Shown here one piece after another: positions 35,677-44,038 of a stretch of 52,929 nucleotides of DNA (position 1 is the stretch's first letter; every line of letters begins with the position of its first letter). The stretch is from Akkermansiaceae bacterium (lineage in GTDB: Bacteria; Verrucomicrobiota; Verrucomicrobiia; Verrucomicrobiales; Akkermansiaceae): positions 1 to 52,929 of the forward strand of contig CANLKN010000012.1 of the NCBI GenBank assembly GCA_947491475.1, in the 5' to 3' direction. The notes under the pieces are model-generated. The model was given only the letters and a program-made list of their open reading frames with translations. It did not search any database and was not told the DNA's origin. The translations under genes were made by a program, and so were the position numbers.

Positions 35677-35978
35677 GTGGCAGTATGAAGCCACTTATTA
35701 TCCATCCTAGGGCAGCGAAGGATGCACGCGAGATCGCCGCGATGTATGAGGAGATCTCGGATGAGTTGCGCGACAAGTTCTGGAAGGAGATTGATGACGC
35801 GATCGATTACATCGAGAAGTATCCAGAGAGACATCACTACGACCCAAGCGGAAGAAGGCGGAGCAACCTCAAACGGTTTCCATACCATATTCTGTTTGAG
35901 GAGCGTCTTCTCCACAATCGTATTGTGGTGATCAGGCATCATCATAGGAATCCTCGTTACGGGCTACGAAGGAGATAA
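35673..35978 (+). CDS. RelE/ParE superfamily toxin
   Basis: About 101 residues from the ATG at 35673, which overlaps the antitoxin stop as ATGA; a later ATG at 35685 gives MKPLIIHPRAAKDAREIAAMYEEISDELRDKFWKEIDDAIDYIEKYPERHHY. The C-terminal strands RRSNLKRFPYHILFEERLLHNRIVVIRHHHRNPRYGLRR are the standard ParE/RelE ending. RelE members cut mRNA on ribosomes and ParE members poison gyrase; the sequence does not decide which. Translation coupling with the antitoxin is expected. Confidence 0.88.
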   Translation: MSGSMKPLIIHPRAAKDAREIAAMYEEISDELRDKFWKEIDDAIDYIEKYPERHHYDPSGRRRSNLKRFPYHILFEERLLHNRIVVIRHHHRNPRYGLRRR

Positions 35979-36112
35979 CCCATGCACAACAAGCCCCGCA
36001 CAGCACGATATGAGTCCATCCACCAACAGGTCGCCAATCATGATCGAAGTTCCACCTGCGCGCATTCCTGAGGAGCCCGGTGCGGTAATTCCTCACGCCG
36101 GGATCTGCAAGG

Positions 36113-36142
36113 AGGGCGTCGGGCAACCGGCGTCCCTACCTT
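36113..36142. repeat. Imperfect palindrome ending in CCCTACCTT
   Basis: AGGGCGTCGG, GCAA and CCGGCGTCCCT form a bulged hairpin followed by ACCTT. The tail CCCTACCTT is shared with the perfect palindrome inside the helicase gene (51894-51914), suggesting one family of small repeats. It lies between the toxin gene and the small membrane protein gene. Confidence 0.5.
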
Positions 36143-36163
36143 AATCGCTAGAAAATTCCAAAT

Positions 36164-36487
36164 ATGATGACGATCACTCGAAGGAATGCTGTGAAGGCAG
36201 CGTGTGTCGGTGGATGCACCTATTGGATCGTAATCTGCCTTTCGCTTTTTTTTGATACTGTCACCCGGGCCGATTCTAAGTCTGGGTCGTTTGGTCTGGT
36301 TTTGATCTTTTCGACATTCATCGGAGCTGCTTTCTACACAATGATTTTTTGGACAATGGTGAAGCCAAGTAATCGTCAATCAGTTGCCGAGTCTTGGTCG
36401 TGGTCCGATGCCGTCTTGGGTTTCTCACCAGTGCCATTCATCCTTTTCTGGGCAGCTTTGATGTTTATCAAAGTAGCCAACGATTAA
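36164..36487 (+). CDS. Small membrane protein, unknown
   Basis: A 107-residue protein (MMTITRRNAVKAACVGG) with three predicted membrane segments: GGCTYWIVICLSLFF, FGLVLIFSTFIGAAFYTMIFW and AVLGFSPVPFILFWAALMFI. Codon use is richer in A and T than in the core genes, which fits an accessory origin. I recognise no family. It lies between a toxin-antitoxin pair and a decayed repeat region, with no obvious partner. It might be spurious, but the regular hydrophobic pattern and absence of a better frame argue for a real gene. Confidence 0.55.
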   Translation: MMTITRRNAVKAACVGGCTYWIVICLSLFFDTVTRADSKSGSFGLVLIFSTFIGAAFYTMIFWTMVKPSNRQSVAESWSWSDAVLGFSPVPFILFWAALMFIKVAND

Positions 36488-36605
36488 GACGCACCCAGTA
36501 ATCCAAGAAAGCGAACCGGGTCGAGGTGACGGGATTGCGCCCGTCACCCCTCCCACACCACCGGACGTGCGGGTTTGACTCCGTGCCTCCGTCCATGCGG
36601 TGAGG

Positions 36606-36643
36606 CTTCGCGAGTTTTTCCGCGCCGCTACAGCGGCGAGGCA
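36606..36643 (+). repeat. Island repeat copy 2 (diverged)
   Basis: GGCTTCGC followed by GCCGCTACAGCGGCGAGGCA (36624-36643). It differs from copies 1 and 3 at three positions in the last 20 bp, keeping the palindrome (GCCGCT/AGCGGC). Such compensating changes suggest the hairpin matters or mattered. Confidence 0.6.
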
Positions 36644-36747
36644 TTGCATCCGGCGGTTCCTATCAGACGACGGAGACATGCCGTGACTTGTCCCCGTAGT
36701 GCAGTTTGATCCAGATTTTCATCCATCCTGCGTCGGGATCTGCGGCG

Positions 36748-36789
36748 TGGCCTCGCTTCTAAACGAGCCGCTATCGCGGCGGGGCAGTC
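36748..36789 (+). repeat. Island repeat copy 3
   Basis: GGCCTCGC, variable bases, then GCCGCTATCGCGGCGGGGCA (36767-36786), identical over 23 bp to copy 1, 1.7 kb away in the same orientation. Confidence 0.65.
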
Positions 36790-36964
36790 TCATCCCAGGA
36801 ACCCCTTGTTCCTTCAGCCAGCGGACGCTCAGCTCTTTGCAGACGATGCTACTCATACTGAGGCGCCAGGGAGATTACGGCAACACACGGAGTGCGGCCT
36901 ACGGATTTTCAACGCAAGGGGACCGAGCATGTGCTGCGCGCGATCATGGCGTGAGAAGTATGGC

Positions 36965-37891
36965 TCAGGCGTGACCACTGAGATAGCGTTCGGCCTCAAG
37001 CGCCGCGGCGCAGCCCTGGCCTGCGGCGGTGATGGCCTGGCGGTAGTAGTGGTCGGCCACATCGCCGGCGGCAAACAGGCCCTCCGTCTTGGTGGCGGTG
37101 CGGCCCGGAGTTTGCAGGATGTAACCGTTCTCGTCCTTGTCCACGAGATCGCCGAGGAAGGCGCTGTTAGGAACATGGCCGATGGCGACGAACACGCAGG
37201 CGACTTCCAACTCGGACTCATCTCCATTGACCACGTTTTTGAGTTTCACGGCGCGCATTTCGCCTTTGTCGTCGGTGAGGTATTCGCTGACGGTAGAGTT
37301 CCAAACCGGCTCGATCTTGGGATTGGCCAGCACGCGGTCAGCCATGATTTTGGAGGCGCGCAGCGCATCGCGGCGGTGGATCAGATAGACCTTGCTGGCA
37401 AAGCGCGTGAGGAAGTCGGCCTCTTCGCAGGCGCTGTCGCCGCCGCCGATCACGCAGACCGGGACATCGCGGTAGAACGCGCCGTCGCAGGTGGCGCAGG
37501 AGGTGAGGCCATGGCCGATGAGTTTCTGTTCACCGGGCAGTCCGAGATGGCGGGGAGCGGCACCGGTGGCGACGATCACGGTCTTGGCCTCGAAGCTTTC
37601 CTCGCCGGCCTTGAGAAGGAACGAGCCATCAGCGCGTTTTTCCAGGGAATTCACACTGGCCCAGGCGATGCGCGCGCCGAATTTTTCGGCTTGGGCCTGC
37701 ATGCGCATCATCAACTCCGGCCCCATGATGCCCTCGGGGAAACCCGGAAAATTCTCGACCTCGGTGGTGGTGGTGAGTTGGCCGCCCGGCTGGGTGCCGG
37801 TGAGCATGATCGGGGTGAGATTGGCGCGGGCGGTATAAATGGCGGCGGTGTATCCCGCGCAGCCGGTGCCGATGATGATGACGTTTTCCAT
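36965..37891 (-). CDS. trxB: Thioredoxin reductase (NADPH)
   Basis: A 308-residue flavoprotein that reduces thioredoxin. FAD-binding [18 protein letters not shown] is near the start, the redox-active pair is CATCDGAFY (near residue 135), the NADPH-binding loop is [16 protein letters not shown], and the second FAD motif is [34 protein letters not shown]. Length and order are standard. It marks the end of the accessory patch. The spacer to pabB (257 nt) contains no further gene. Confidence 0.97.
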   Translation of the reverse strand: MENVIIIGTGCAGYTAAIYTARANLTPIMLTGTQPGGQLTTTTEVENFPGFPEGIMGPELMMRMQAQAEKFGARIAWASVNSLEKRADGSFLLKAGEESFEAKTVIVATGAAPRHLGLPGEQKLIGHGLTSCATCDGAFYRDVPVCVIGGGDSACEEADFLTRFASKVYLIHRRDALRASKIMADRVLANPKIEPVWNSTVSEYLTDDKGEMRAVKLKNVVNGDESELEVACVFVAIGHVPNSAFLGDLVDKDENGYILQTPGRTATKTEGLFAAGDVADHYYRQAITAAGQGCAAALEAERYLSGHA

Positions 37892-38148
37892 AATGACGAA
37901 ATTTCGTGAGGAGAGGAGTATTCCGGCGCATGCGTGAATCCGTCAACCCACAAGCTGTTTGGGCGCTGAATAACCCGTGCTCACAAAGTAGCGGTTGGAC
38001 CACTGGTGATGGTCCAGTCCGCGATTGCGGCCTTTTGCTTTGCGATGCGTTAAACTAATTTGCGGGCTTTTTGAGAAGCTGCTCGCGCGACGCCCGGACC
38101 ACATTTGCACTTGCTCCGCATCCTGCCCGGGGATTCCTTGCCGCAGCG

Positions 38149-39429
38149 ATGTCACTTGTGAAAACACGCATTCGGACCCACCCCGCGCGGCTCGATGGCA
38201 TGTCGCCCGTCGAGGTGGCGGCGTGCCTGCGTCATCTGCCGGGACTCGTTTTCTTCGACAGCTCCGGAAACCTGCCATCCTCCGCCACTCGGCCGGTCTC
38301 GGTAATCGCCGCGCGGCCCACGCGCATCCTGCGTGGCTCGATCCATGCGGCGGCGGATCGCGCCAAGTTGCGTGCCGCGCTGGCGGATGCACCGCCGTCA
38401 TCCGGCGATCACGGGTTTCCGCTCGGCGGCTTGTGCGGATGGGTGGATTATGAAGGCGCGTTTGTGTTCGGGGATTTTCCCGAAATGCTGGTCTTCAGTC
38501 ACGATGACCACACCTGGCATGAGATGGGTGGGCTTTCAGACTGCCTGAGCGAGATGCCAGACGAAACGGTGGAGATCGGCCCGTTTGCGCCGACCACCGG
38601 GCGACAGGACTTTCTAACAGGCGTGGAGCGGATCAAGGAATGGATCGCGGCGGGCGACATCTATCAGGTGAATCTATCCCAGTCCTTCGAGGCGGAGTTT
38701 TCCGGCGGCTCGTTGTTCGGATTGTATGAGGCCCTGCGAGACGCCTCGCCCGCACCGATGGCCGCGTGGCTTTCGCTCGATGGCCGCGAGGTGCTTTGTT
38801 CGTCACCGGAAACTTTCCTGAAAATCTCCGGCCGAGGCATCGAGACGCGGCCGATCAAGGGCACCCGCCCGCGTTTCGCCGATCCGGACGATGACCTGCG
38901 CTCGGCCTACGAACTGCAAACCTCTGCCAAGGAAATCGCCGAGCTCGTCATGATCACCGACCTGCTGCGCAACGATCTCGGGCAGGTTTGTGAGTTCGGC
39001 AGCGTCCAGGTTTCCGAAATGCTGCGGCTCGAATCGCTCGCGCAAGTCCACCACCTCGTTTCCACCGTCACCGGCACGCTGCGTCCGGACACCGATGCCA
39101 TCGAAGCTCTGGCCGCCTGTTTCCCCGGCGGCAGCATCACCGGCGCACCGAAGAAACGCGCCATGGAAATCATCCGCGAACTCGAACAGAAACCGCGCGG
39201 TCTCTACTGCGGAGCGATCGGTTGGCTCGGCTACCACGGCGAGAGTTCGTTCAACATCGCCATCCGCACGCTGATCCGCGAGGAAGGGCGCTTGGTTTAT
39301 CAAGTCGGAGCCGGCATCGTCGCCGATTCCGACCCCGCAGGCGAATACGAGGAAACCCTCCACAAGGCCGCCGGCATCCGCCTGGCGGTGGAGCGGCGGG
39401 CCTCTCCCCCGGGAAAGCCATGCGCATGA
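38149..39429 (+). CDS. pabB: Aminodeoxychorismate synthase component I
   Basis: A 426-residue chorismate-binding enzyme making 4-amino-4-deoxychorismate for folate. I start at the ATG at 38149 (MSLVKTRIRTHPARLDG); upstream frame is not family-like. The active-site region is typical: IAAGDIYQVNLSQSFEAEF, then RPIKGTRPRFADPDDD (PIKGTRPR is the PabB form, with lysine where anthranilate synthases have alanine). It continues with VMITDLLRNDLGQVCEFGSVQV, TGAPKKRAMEIIRELE and VYQVGAGIVADSDPAGEYEET. The amidotransferase PabA is not adjacent. Confidence 0.93.
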   Translation: MSLVKTRIRTHPARLDGMSPVEVAACLRHLPGLVFFDSSGNLPSSATRPVSVIAARPTRILRGSIHAAADRAKLRAALADAPPSSGDHGFPLGGLCGWVDYEGAFVFGDFPEMLVFSHDDHTWHEMGGLSDCLSEMPDETVEIGPFAPTTGRQDFLTGVERIKEWIAAGDIYQVNLSQSFEAEFSGGSLFGLYEALRDASPAPMAAWLSLDGREVLCSSPETFLKISGRGIETRPIKGTRPRFADPDDDLRSAYELQTSAKEIAELVMITDLLRNDLGQVCEFGSVQVSEMLRLESLAQVHHLVSTVTGTLRPDTDAIEALAACFPGGSITGAPKKRAMEIIRELEQKPRGLYCGAIGWLGYHGESSFNIAIRTLIREEGRLVYQVGAGIVADSDPAGEYEETLHKAAGIRLAVERRASPPGKPCA

Positions 39430-39551
39430 ACGCGTCATCTGTGCATACCCAGTGCTTTCAAAAATAACGCTTTGCATCACCTCGAAGCACCGGGAGACGT
39501 CCTGTGCCTGAGCCCGAAGGCGGGCCCCATGTCCAACGGCGCGAAAAACCC

Positions 39552-41432
39552 ATGATCCATCCTCCATTCTCTCAAATCCATCGGCTGACGGCCGCCGCCG
39601 TTTTGCTTTGCCTCCTTGCAGGCAGCGCCGCCGCCGACACCGAGGCCTTCACGCTGGGCGGCTCGGGTTCTCCAATCCGGATCGTCTTGGGTGGCGGCAC
39701 CAGTGCGGGAAAAACTCCGAAATTCACCAACAATTCCGGAAGGACCGCCGTCTTTGCTTCCAATGTCAGTTGGCTTACAGGTGGTGGGGCGGCATCCACG
39801 CTGACCTTCGACGGCTCCTCGGACTTCATCGTCGCAGGCGGGCTCTTCACCAATGCCCTCACCAGCAACCTCACCAAAACAGGCAACGGCACGCTGACCT
39901 TGTCCGCGAACAATTCGTTTTCCGGTGGCATGAACATCACCGGCGGCACGGTGGCCGTCGGCCACGACAACGCGCTCGGCACAGGCACGCTCAACATGAA
40001 CGCCACCACGGCCCGCATCCGCTCCGCAGACGCCACGGCACGCACGCTCGCCAATCCCATCACCATCTCCCTGGATAGCACCTTCGGTGCCGTGGGAACG
40101 GGCAACCTCACCTTCACCGGCGCGGTCAATGCGGGCGCGAATCCCAAAACCTGGACGACGACCGGCATCACCGCCTGGTTCAGCAATGCAATCAGCGGTT
40201 CCAGCACCCAGACCATCACCGGATCCGGCACACTCTGGTGGTCTGGAAACAATTCCGCCACGCTCACCGGTCCCGTCAACTTCATCGCCAGCCGCGGCGG
40301 CACCCTCCGCATCAGTCACCGCTTTGCGCTGGGCGGCACGTCGGGAACCACCACCATCACCGGCGGGACAGGCAGCACGAATCTGTTGGAAATCCTGGGT
40401 GACATCAGCTTGTCGGAGGATATTTCCATCGGCGGCAAAGACAATTTCAGCGCCACCCTGCGCAACGTCAGTGGCGACAACTCGCTCAGCGGCATCATTT
40501 CCCTCTTGGGCGGAGGCCTCGAATACAACATCGAGTCCGCCACTGGAAACCTCACCATCCGCAGCAAACTGACCACGCAGCCAACCCTTGTCCGCACCCT
40601 TAACATCAGTGGTGCCGGAAACGTGAGACTGGATGGCATCATCGCCAACAACGGAAACGGCACGATCGGCATCAAAAAATCCGGTGCCGGGACCCTCACC
40701 CTTACCGGCAACCACACCTACACCGAGAACACCACGGTGAGCGCCGGAAACCTCGTCCTCTCGAACACCGGCGGCTTGCGCTTCAACATCGGCGCGGCTG
40801 GCGTGAACAACAAGCTGGATGGCAGCGGCAGCGCCACACTCGATGGAAAGTTCATCTTCAATCTCACCTCGGCCGGCACGACGGTTGGCAATGCATGGGC
40901 CATCTTGGCCGCCAGCCTCGGCAAGAGCTACGGCGGCACCTTCGCTGTGGCCAGCACCAATGGCCCTTTCACCAATAGCAGCGGCATCTGGACGCGCAGC
41001 GAAAATGGAGTGACCTACCGCTTCGTGCAATCCACCGGTGTCCTCAGCGTCATCAACCCCGCTGCGAGCTACGCTTCCTGGGCCGCGTCCTTCACCGACC
41101 CGGCGCTTGGCGTCACCGACTCCATAGCGGATTCCGACCATGACGGCCTGACCAACGCCATGGAATACGCGCTGGGCCTGGACCCCCGCTACTCCTCCGG
41201 CTCGCCCGGCGCTTTCGACGGCACCACGCTCACCTTCACCAAGGGCGCGCTGGCCAAGGAGGACCCCAATGTCATCTATCAGATCGAAACGTCAGCCACA
41301 TTGGGCGCATCACCAAGTCCCTGGACTGTGGGCAGCGCGCCGCTCGTGACGGAAACCCCGGATGCCATCTCGATCACTTTTGCGGAGGGATCTCGAAACT
41401 TCGCCCGCCTCAGGGTGACCATCGCCCCCTGA
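39552..41432 (+). CDS. Autotransporter-associated beta-strand repeat protein
   Basis: A 626-residue exported protein. The start is the ATG at 39552 (MIHPPFSQIHRLTAAAVLLCLLAGSAAA, signal peptide). PATR-type beta-helix repeats are visible as NLTKTGNGTLTLSANNSFSGG, SGNNSATLTGPVNF and IKKSGAGTLTLTGNHTYTENTTVSAGNLVLSN. The C-terminal 130 residues carry WAASFTDPALGVTDSIADSDHDGLTNAMEYALGLDP, a calcium-loop-like motif. The protein ends in FARLRVTIAP, an ending frequent on Verrucomicrobial surface proteins. No beta-barrel autotransporter domain is present. It lies 34 nt upstream of the BNR protein, probably in one operon. Confidence 0.88.
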   Translation: MIHPPFSQIHRLTAAAVLLCLLAGSAAADTEAFTLGGSGSPIRIVLGGGTSAGKTPKFTNNSGRTAVFASNVSWLTGGGAASTLTFDGSSDFIVAGGLFTNALTSNLTKTGNGTLTLSANNSFSGGMNITGGTVAVGHDNALGTGTLNMNATTARIRSADATARTLANPITISLDSTFGAVGTGNLTFTGAVNAGANPKTWTTTGITAWFSNAISGSSTQTITGSGTLWWSGNNSATLTGPVNFIASRGGTLRISHRFALGGTSGTTTITGGTGSTNLLEILGDISLSEDISIGGKDNFSATLRNVSGDNSLSGIISLLGGGLEYNIESATGNLTIRSKLTTQPTLVRTLNISGAGNVRLDGIIANNGNGTIGIKKSGAGTLTLTGNHTYTENTTVSAGNLVLSNTGGLRFNIGAAGVNNKLDGSGSATLDGKFIFNLTSAGTTVGNAWAILAASLGKSYGGTFAVASTNGPFTNSSGIWTRSENGVTYRFVQSTGVLSVINPAASYASWAASFTDPALGVTDSIADSDHDGLTNAMEYALGLDPRYSSGSPGAFDGTTLTFTKGALAKEDPNVIYQIETSATLGASPSPWTVGSAPLVTETPDAISITFAEGSRNFARLRVTIAP

Positions 41433-41466
41433 GCAGGCCGCGAAAATCCCAACCGCTTTTCTGTCC

Positions 41467-43281
41467 ATGAAACCCTCATCCATCATCCCCGGCACCGCGA
41501 CGGCAACCCTTCTGCTCGCCGCCACGCTCACCGCACAATCCATCCGCACCTGGGATGGAGATGCCGCCACCTCCAGTTTCCTCGATGCCGCCAATTGGTC
41601 AGATGACACCGTCCCCGTGGCTGGCGATACCGCGCGCTGGAATGACAACGCCGGCGGAAATCTCAGCCTCACCTTCAACGCCAACCTCGGCGGGACATCC
41701 GGATTTCTCATGCGCATCACCGGCAGCCAGGCCGGATCGATCACGCTCACCAACGATTCCGGAGTCAGCAGGGACATCCGTTTCGCCGACAGCGCCTCGG
41801 CCTTCATCATGGATGCGCCCATCGTGCCGCCTCCCGTGCCCGAGCCTGCCATTCCAGTGATTTCCAACCCCGGGCAAATGGTCGCCACCCTGGGAGAATT
41901 GGCCGCATCCTATTCCACGGTCTTCCAGCTTGGCGACACCGATCGCCCAGGTGCCTGGTGCTGGTTTCAGGACGAGCGGGTGATAGTGGATGCTTCCAAT
42001 CCAAACGCACCTGTGCTGCTCACCGGCGCAGTGACCTATGCCGCAACCGGCAGCGACAAACGCGGCGATGTGGACTTGTATTGGCTGCAATTGAACTCGG
42101 TGACCAGTGGCGGCCCGTTGGTCCGCGGCCGCTTCGAGCTCGACGACCGCATGGAGATGGATGACCACGGCTCACCCGCGTTCATGATCCGCCCGGACGG
42201 CCGCTATCTGGTCACCTGGTCGAAGCACGGCAGCGACTCGCTCGTGCGCTCGCGCGTCTCCACCAACCCCGGCGATCCGACGTCCTGGATGCCGACGCGG
42301 ACCACCAGCGACACCGGAGGCGGCGTCACCTACACGAATCCGAATTTCCTCGCCGAGGCCAACAATGGAGCGGGCGTCGTTTTCAATGGCATCCGCTCGC
42401 AAGGCTTTGATTCCAATTTCATCCTCTCCGACGATCTCGGCGAAACCTGGCGATACGGCGGACGCGTGCTCGACGCATTGGATCCATGGCCGGATAGCAA
42501 CGATGGAGGCCGCGCCTATGTGAAATATGCGGGAGATGGGAAAACCAAGATTCACATTTTCTCCACCGATGACCATCCGCGGGTGAATTTCAACGAGGAC
42601 CGCACCGCGCCGGGCGATTTGTTGAATTCGATCTACTACGGCTACATCGAGAACAACCAACTGCATCGCAGCGATGGCCATGTCGTGGATGCCAATCTGG
42701 GTGATAATGTGGCGGTCCCTCCCACCCTGCTCACCACCTTGCTCAAGGACGGCACGGTCGTCGGCGGTGCCGCCATGCGGCGCGGATGGCAACTCTGCGT
42801 GAGCACGGATGATGCGGGCGAACCGGTCGGCATTTTCCAATTCCGCGCCGATGACAACAAGGATGACCACCGATACTTTTACGCGCGGCGCAGTGAGGGC
42901 GGATGGCTGGTCTCCTTCCTGGCCTACGGCGGCGACAATTTCGGCGGCAGTTCGGAACTGGATTACACCGGCCTGGCAGTCGTGGATCCGGCCAACCCGG
43001 ATGTCGTTTTCATCTCCACCAGCTCCGATCCGGTCACCAACGCGCCGCTCATCAGCAGCGCCACCGGAAATCGGCAAAACGAGATTTTCATGGGCAAAAC
43101 CAGCAATGGCGGCAGCTCATGGACCTGGGTGGCGCTCACCAAGAATTCCGCGACCGACAATCTCCGCCCCATCGTGCCCCGCTGGACCCTTGGCAAAAGC
43201 GTCGTTTTGTGGATGCAGGGGAATTATCCGAGTTTCTACACCTACAGCACCAAGATCGTAGGCCAGGTGATCGTGCATTGA
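41467..43281 (+). CDS. Exported BNR-repeat protein, possibly polysaccharide-active
   Basis: A 604-residue protein with a signal peptide (MKPSSIIPGTATATLLLAATLTAQS). The first 100 mature residues (IRTWDGDAATSSFLDAANWSDDTVPVAGDTARWND) resemble the opening segment of beta-strand-repeat proteins like its neighbour. From about residue 150 it has a BNR_4-type beta-propeller pattern (GAWCWFQDERVIVD, GHGSPAFMIRPDGRYLVTWSKHG-like, NFILSDDLGETWRYGGRV, IFSTDDHPRVNFNEDRTAPGDLLNSIYYG). Proteins with this propeller include polysaccharide lyases and sialidase-like enzymes; the substrate is unknown. Catalytic residues cannot be assigned by eye. Confidence 0.8.
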   Translation: MKPSSIIPGTATATLLLAATLTAQSIRTWDGDAATSSFLDAANWSDDTVPVAGDTARWNDNAGGNLSLTFNANLGGTSGFLMRITGSQAGSITLTNDSGVSRDIRFADSASAFIMDAPIVPPPVPEPAIPVISNPGQMVATLGELAASYSTVFQLGDTDRPGAWCWFQDERVIVDASNPNAPVLLTGAVTYAATGSDKRGDVDLYWLQLNSVTSGGPLVRGRFELDDRMEMDDHGSPAFMIRPDGRYLVTWSKHGSDSLVRSRVSTNPGDPTSWMPTRTTSDTGGGVTYTNPNFLAEANNGAGVVFNGIRSQGFDSNFILSDDLGETWRYGGRVLDALDPWPDSNDGGRAYVKYAGDGKTKIHIFSTDDHPRVNFNEDRTAPGDLLNSIYYGYIENNQLHRSDGHVVDANLGDNVAVPPTLLTTLLKDGTVVGGAAMRRGWQLCVSTDDAGEPVGIFQFRADDNKDDHRYFYARRSEGGWLVSFLAYGGDNFGGSSELDYTGLAVVDPANPDVVFISTSSDPVTNAPLISSATGNRQNEIFMGKTSNGGSSWTWVALTKNSATDNLRPIVPRWTLGKSVVLWMQGNYPSFYTYSTKIVGQVIVH

Positions 43282-43336
43282 GGTGCATTTCCGTGCCGCG
43301 TTGACATCCGCCACCGTCACCGCCAACGTCGCACGC

Positions 43337-44005
43337 ATGGACACGATGAAACTTCTCCTTGGCGCCACCATCGCGCTGCTGCTCGGCGCGCTCGCGGTTT
43401 CCTGGCAAGGCATGCAGAGCGGTGTCAAAAATGCCCCGGCGGATGAAATCGCACGTCTCAGAAAACAAGTGGCGGAACTCCGGGCGGAGCAGGACAAGCT
43501 GCAACTCGAGAAGCAAATCCAGCAACTCAAAAGCATGCCGGAGGCCACGCCCGCGGCTTCCCCAAGCCAGTCGGAAATGGCGGCCATCAAGGCCCAGCTC
43601 GATGCAAATCAAGCCGCACTCGCCCAACTCGAGGCCGAAAAGGCCGCCGCCGCGCGCGATACCAAGGTGGCTCAGGATGAGGAGGGCCTGCTCAGCCAGC
43701 GCGACCTCGAAAAAGGCGACTCCGAACTCCGCCGCGCCCGCATGATCGCCGAGGCCCTGCTCATCGGCCGCGTCAGCGAATTCGTCGAGGACGCGGAATA
43801 CGGCGGCTTCATCACCTTCGATGTCCTCATGCCCGAGCAGGTCCAACCCGGCACCGTTCTCGCCATCCGACGCAAGACCGGCATTCTTGGCCAACTCAAG
43901 GTTTCCGACGTCACCGCCGAGGGAGGCATCGCCAATCCTCTCCCCGGCTTCGGCCCGGTGAACCCGCAGATCGGCGACGAGCTCATCCTGCCGCCGCAGT
44001 ATTGA
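43337..44005 (+). CDS. Membrane-anchored coiled-coil protein, unknown
   Basis: A 222-residue protein starting at the ATG at 43337 (MDTMKLLLGATIALLLGALAVSW), with one N-terminal membrane anchor. A coiled-coil follows (residues about 35-135: EIARLRKQVAELRAEQDKLQLEKQIQQLKS and ALAQLEAEKAAAARDTK). A C-terminal globular part with GRVSEFVEDAEYGGFITFDVLMPEQVQPGTVLAIRR looks like a small beta domain. No known family recognised. Its stop codon directly abuts the heptamer array before rimO, and the gene probably belongs with rimO or the upstream gene only by position. Confidence 0.75.
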   Translation: MDTMKLLLGATIALLLGALAVSWQGMQSGVKNAPADEIARLRKQVAELRAEQDKLQLEKQIQQLKSMPEATPAASPSQSEMAAIKAQLDANQAALAQLEAEKAAAARDTKVAQDEEGLLSQRDLEKGDSELRRARMIAEALLIGRVSEFVEDAEYGGFITFDVLMPEQVQPGTVLAIRRKTGILGQLKVSDVTAEGGIANPLPGFGPVNPQIGDELILPPQY

Positions 44006-44033
44006 TTTCAAATTTCAAATTTGAGATTTCAAA
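44006..44033. repeat. Four-unit heptamer array between two genes, ahead of rimO
   Basis: TTTCAAA, TTTCAAA, TTTGAGA and TTTCAAA follow without gaps from the base after a stop codon to 5 nt before the rimO ATG. The unit is that of the array inside alaS, which has TYTCAAA. Any ribosome-binding site for rimO would have to lie in this array; none is visible. Confidence 0.8.
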
Positions 44034-44038
44034 TTCCC

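Larger units (their letters stand above)
36500..36950 (-). mobile_element. Probable group II intron remnant without its ORF
   Basis: On the minus strand the segment contains AACCCGCACGTCCGGT followed by GTGTGGGAGGGG. A perfect 9-bp stem comes next (GGTGACGGG, 36525-36533, with CCCGTCACC, 36540-36548), then CGACCCGGTT. This layout resembles the conserved region bordering the reverse-transcriptase ORF of bacterial group II introns. No reverse transcriptase frame is present. A 45-codon frame (36719-36856, MSSIVCKELSVRWLKEQG) exists, but its coding status is unclear. Two of the three 40-bp island repeats lie inside. The identification rests on remembered motif layout and is tentative. Confidence 0.4.

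Noticed and set aside
39477-41141. 554-codon open frame on the minus strand
   Set aside because: It is antisense to the beta-strand-repeat protein, glycine-rich with no recognisable domain, and arises from GC-rich third positions; the plus-strand gene has a signal peptide and family repeats.
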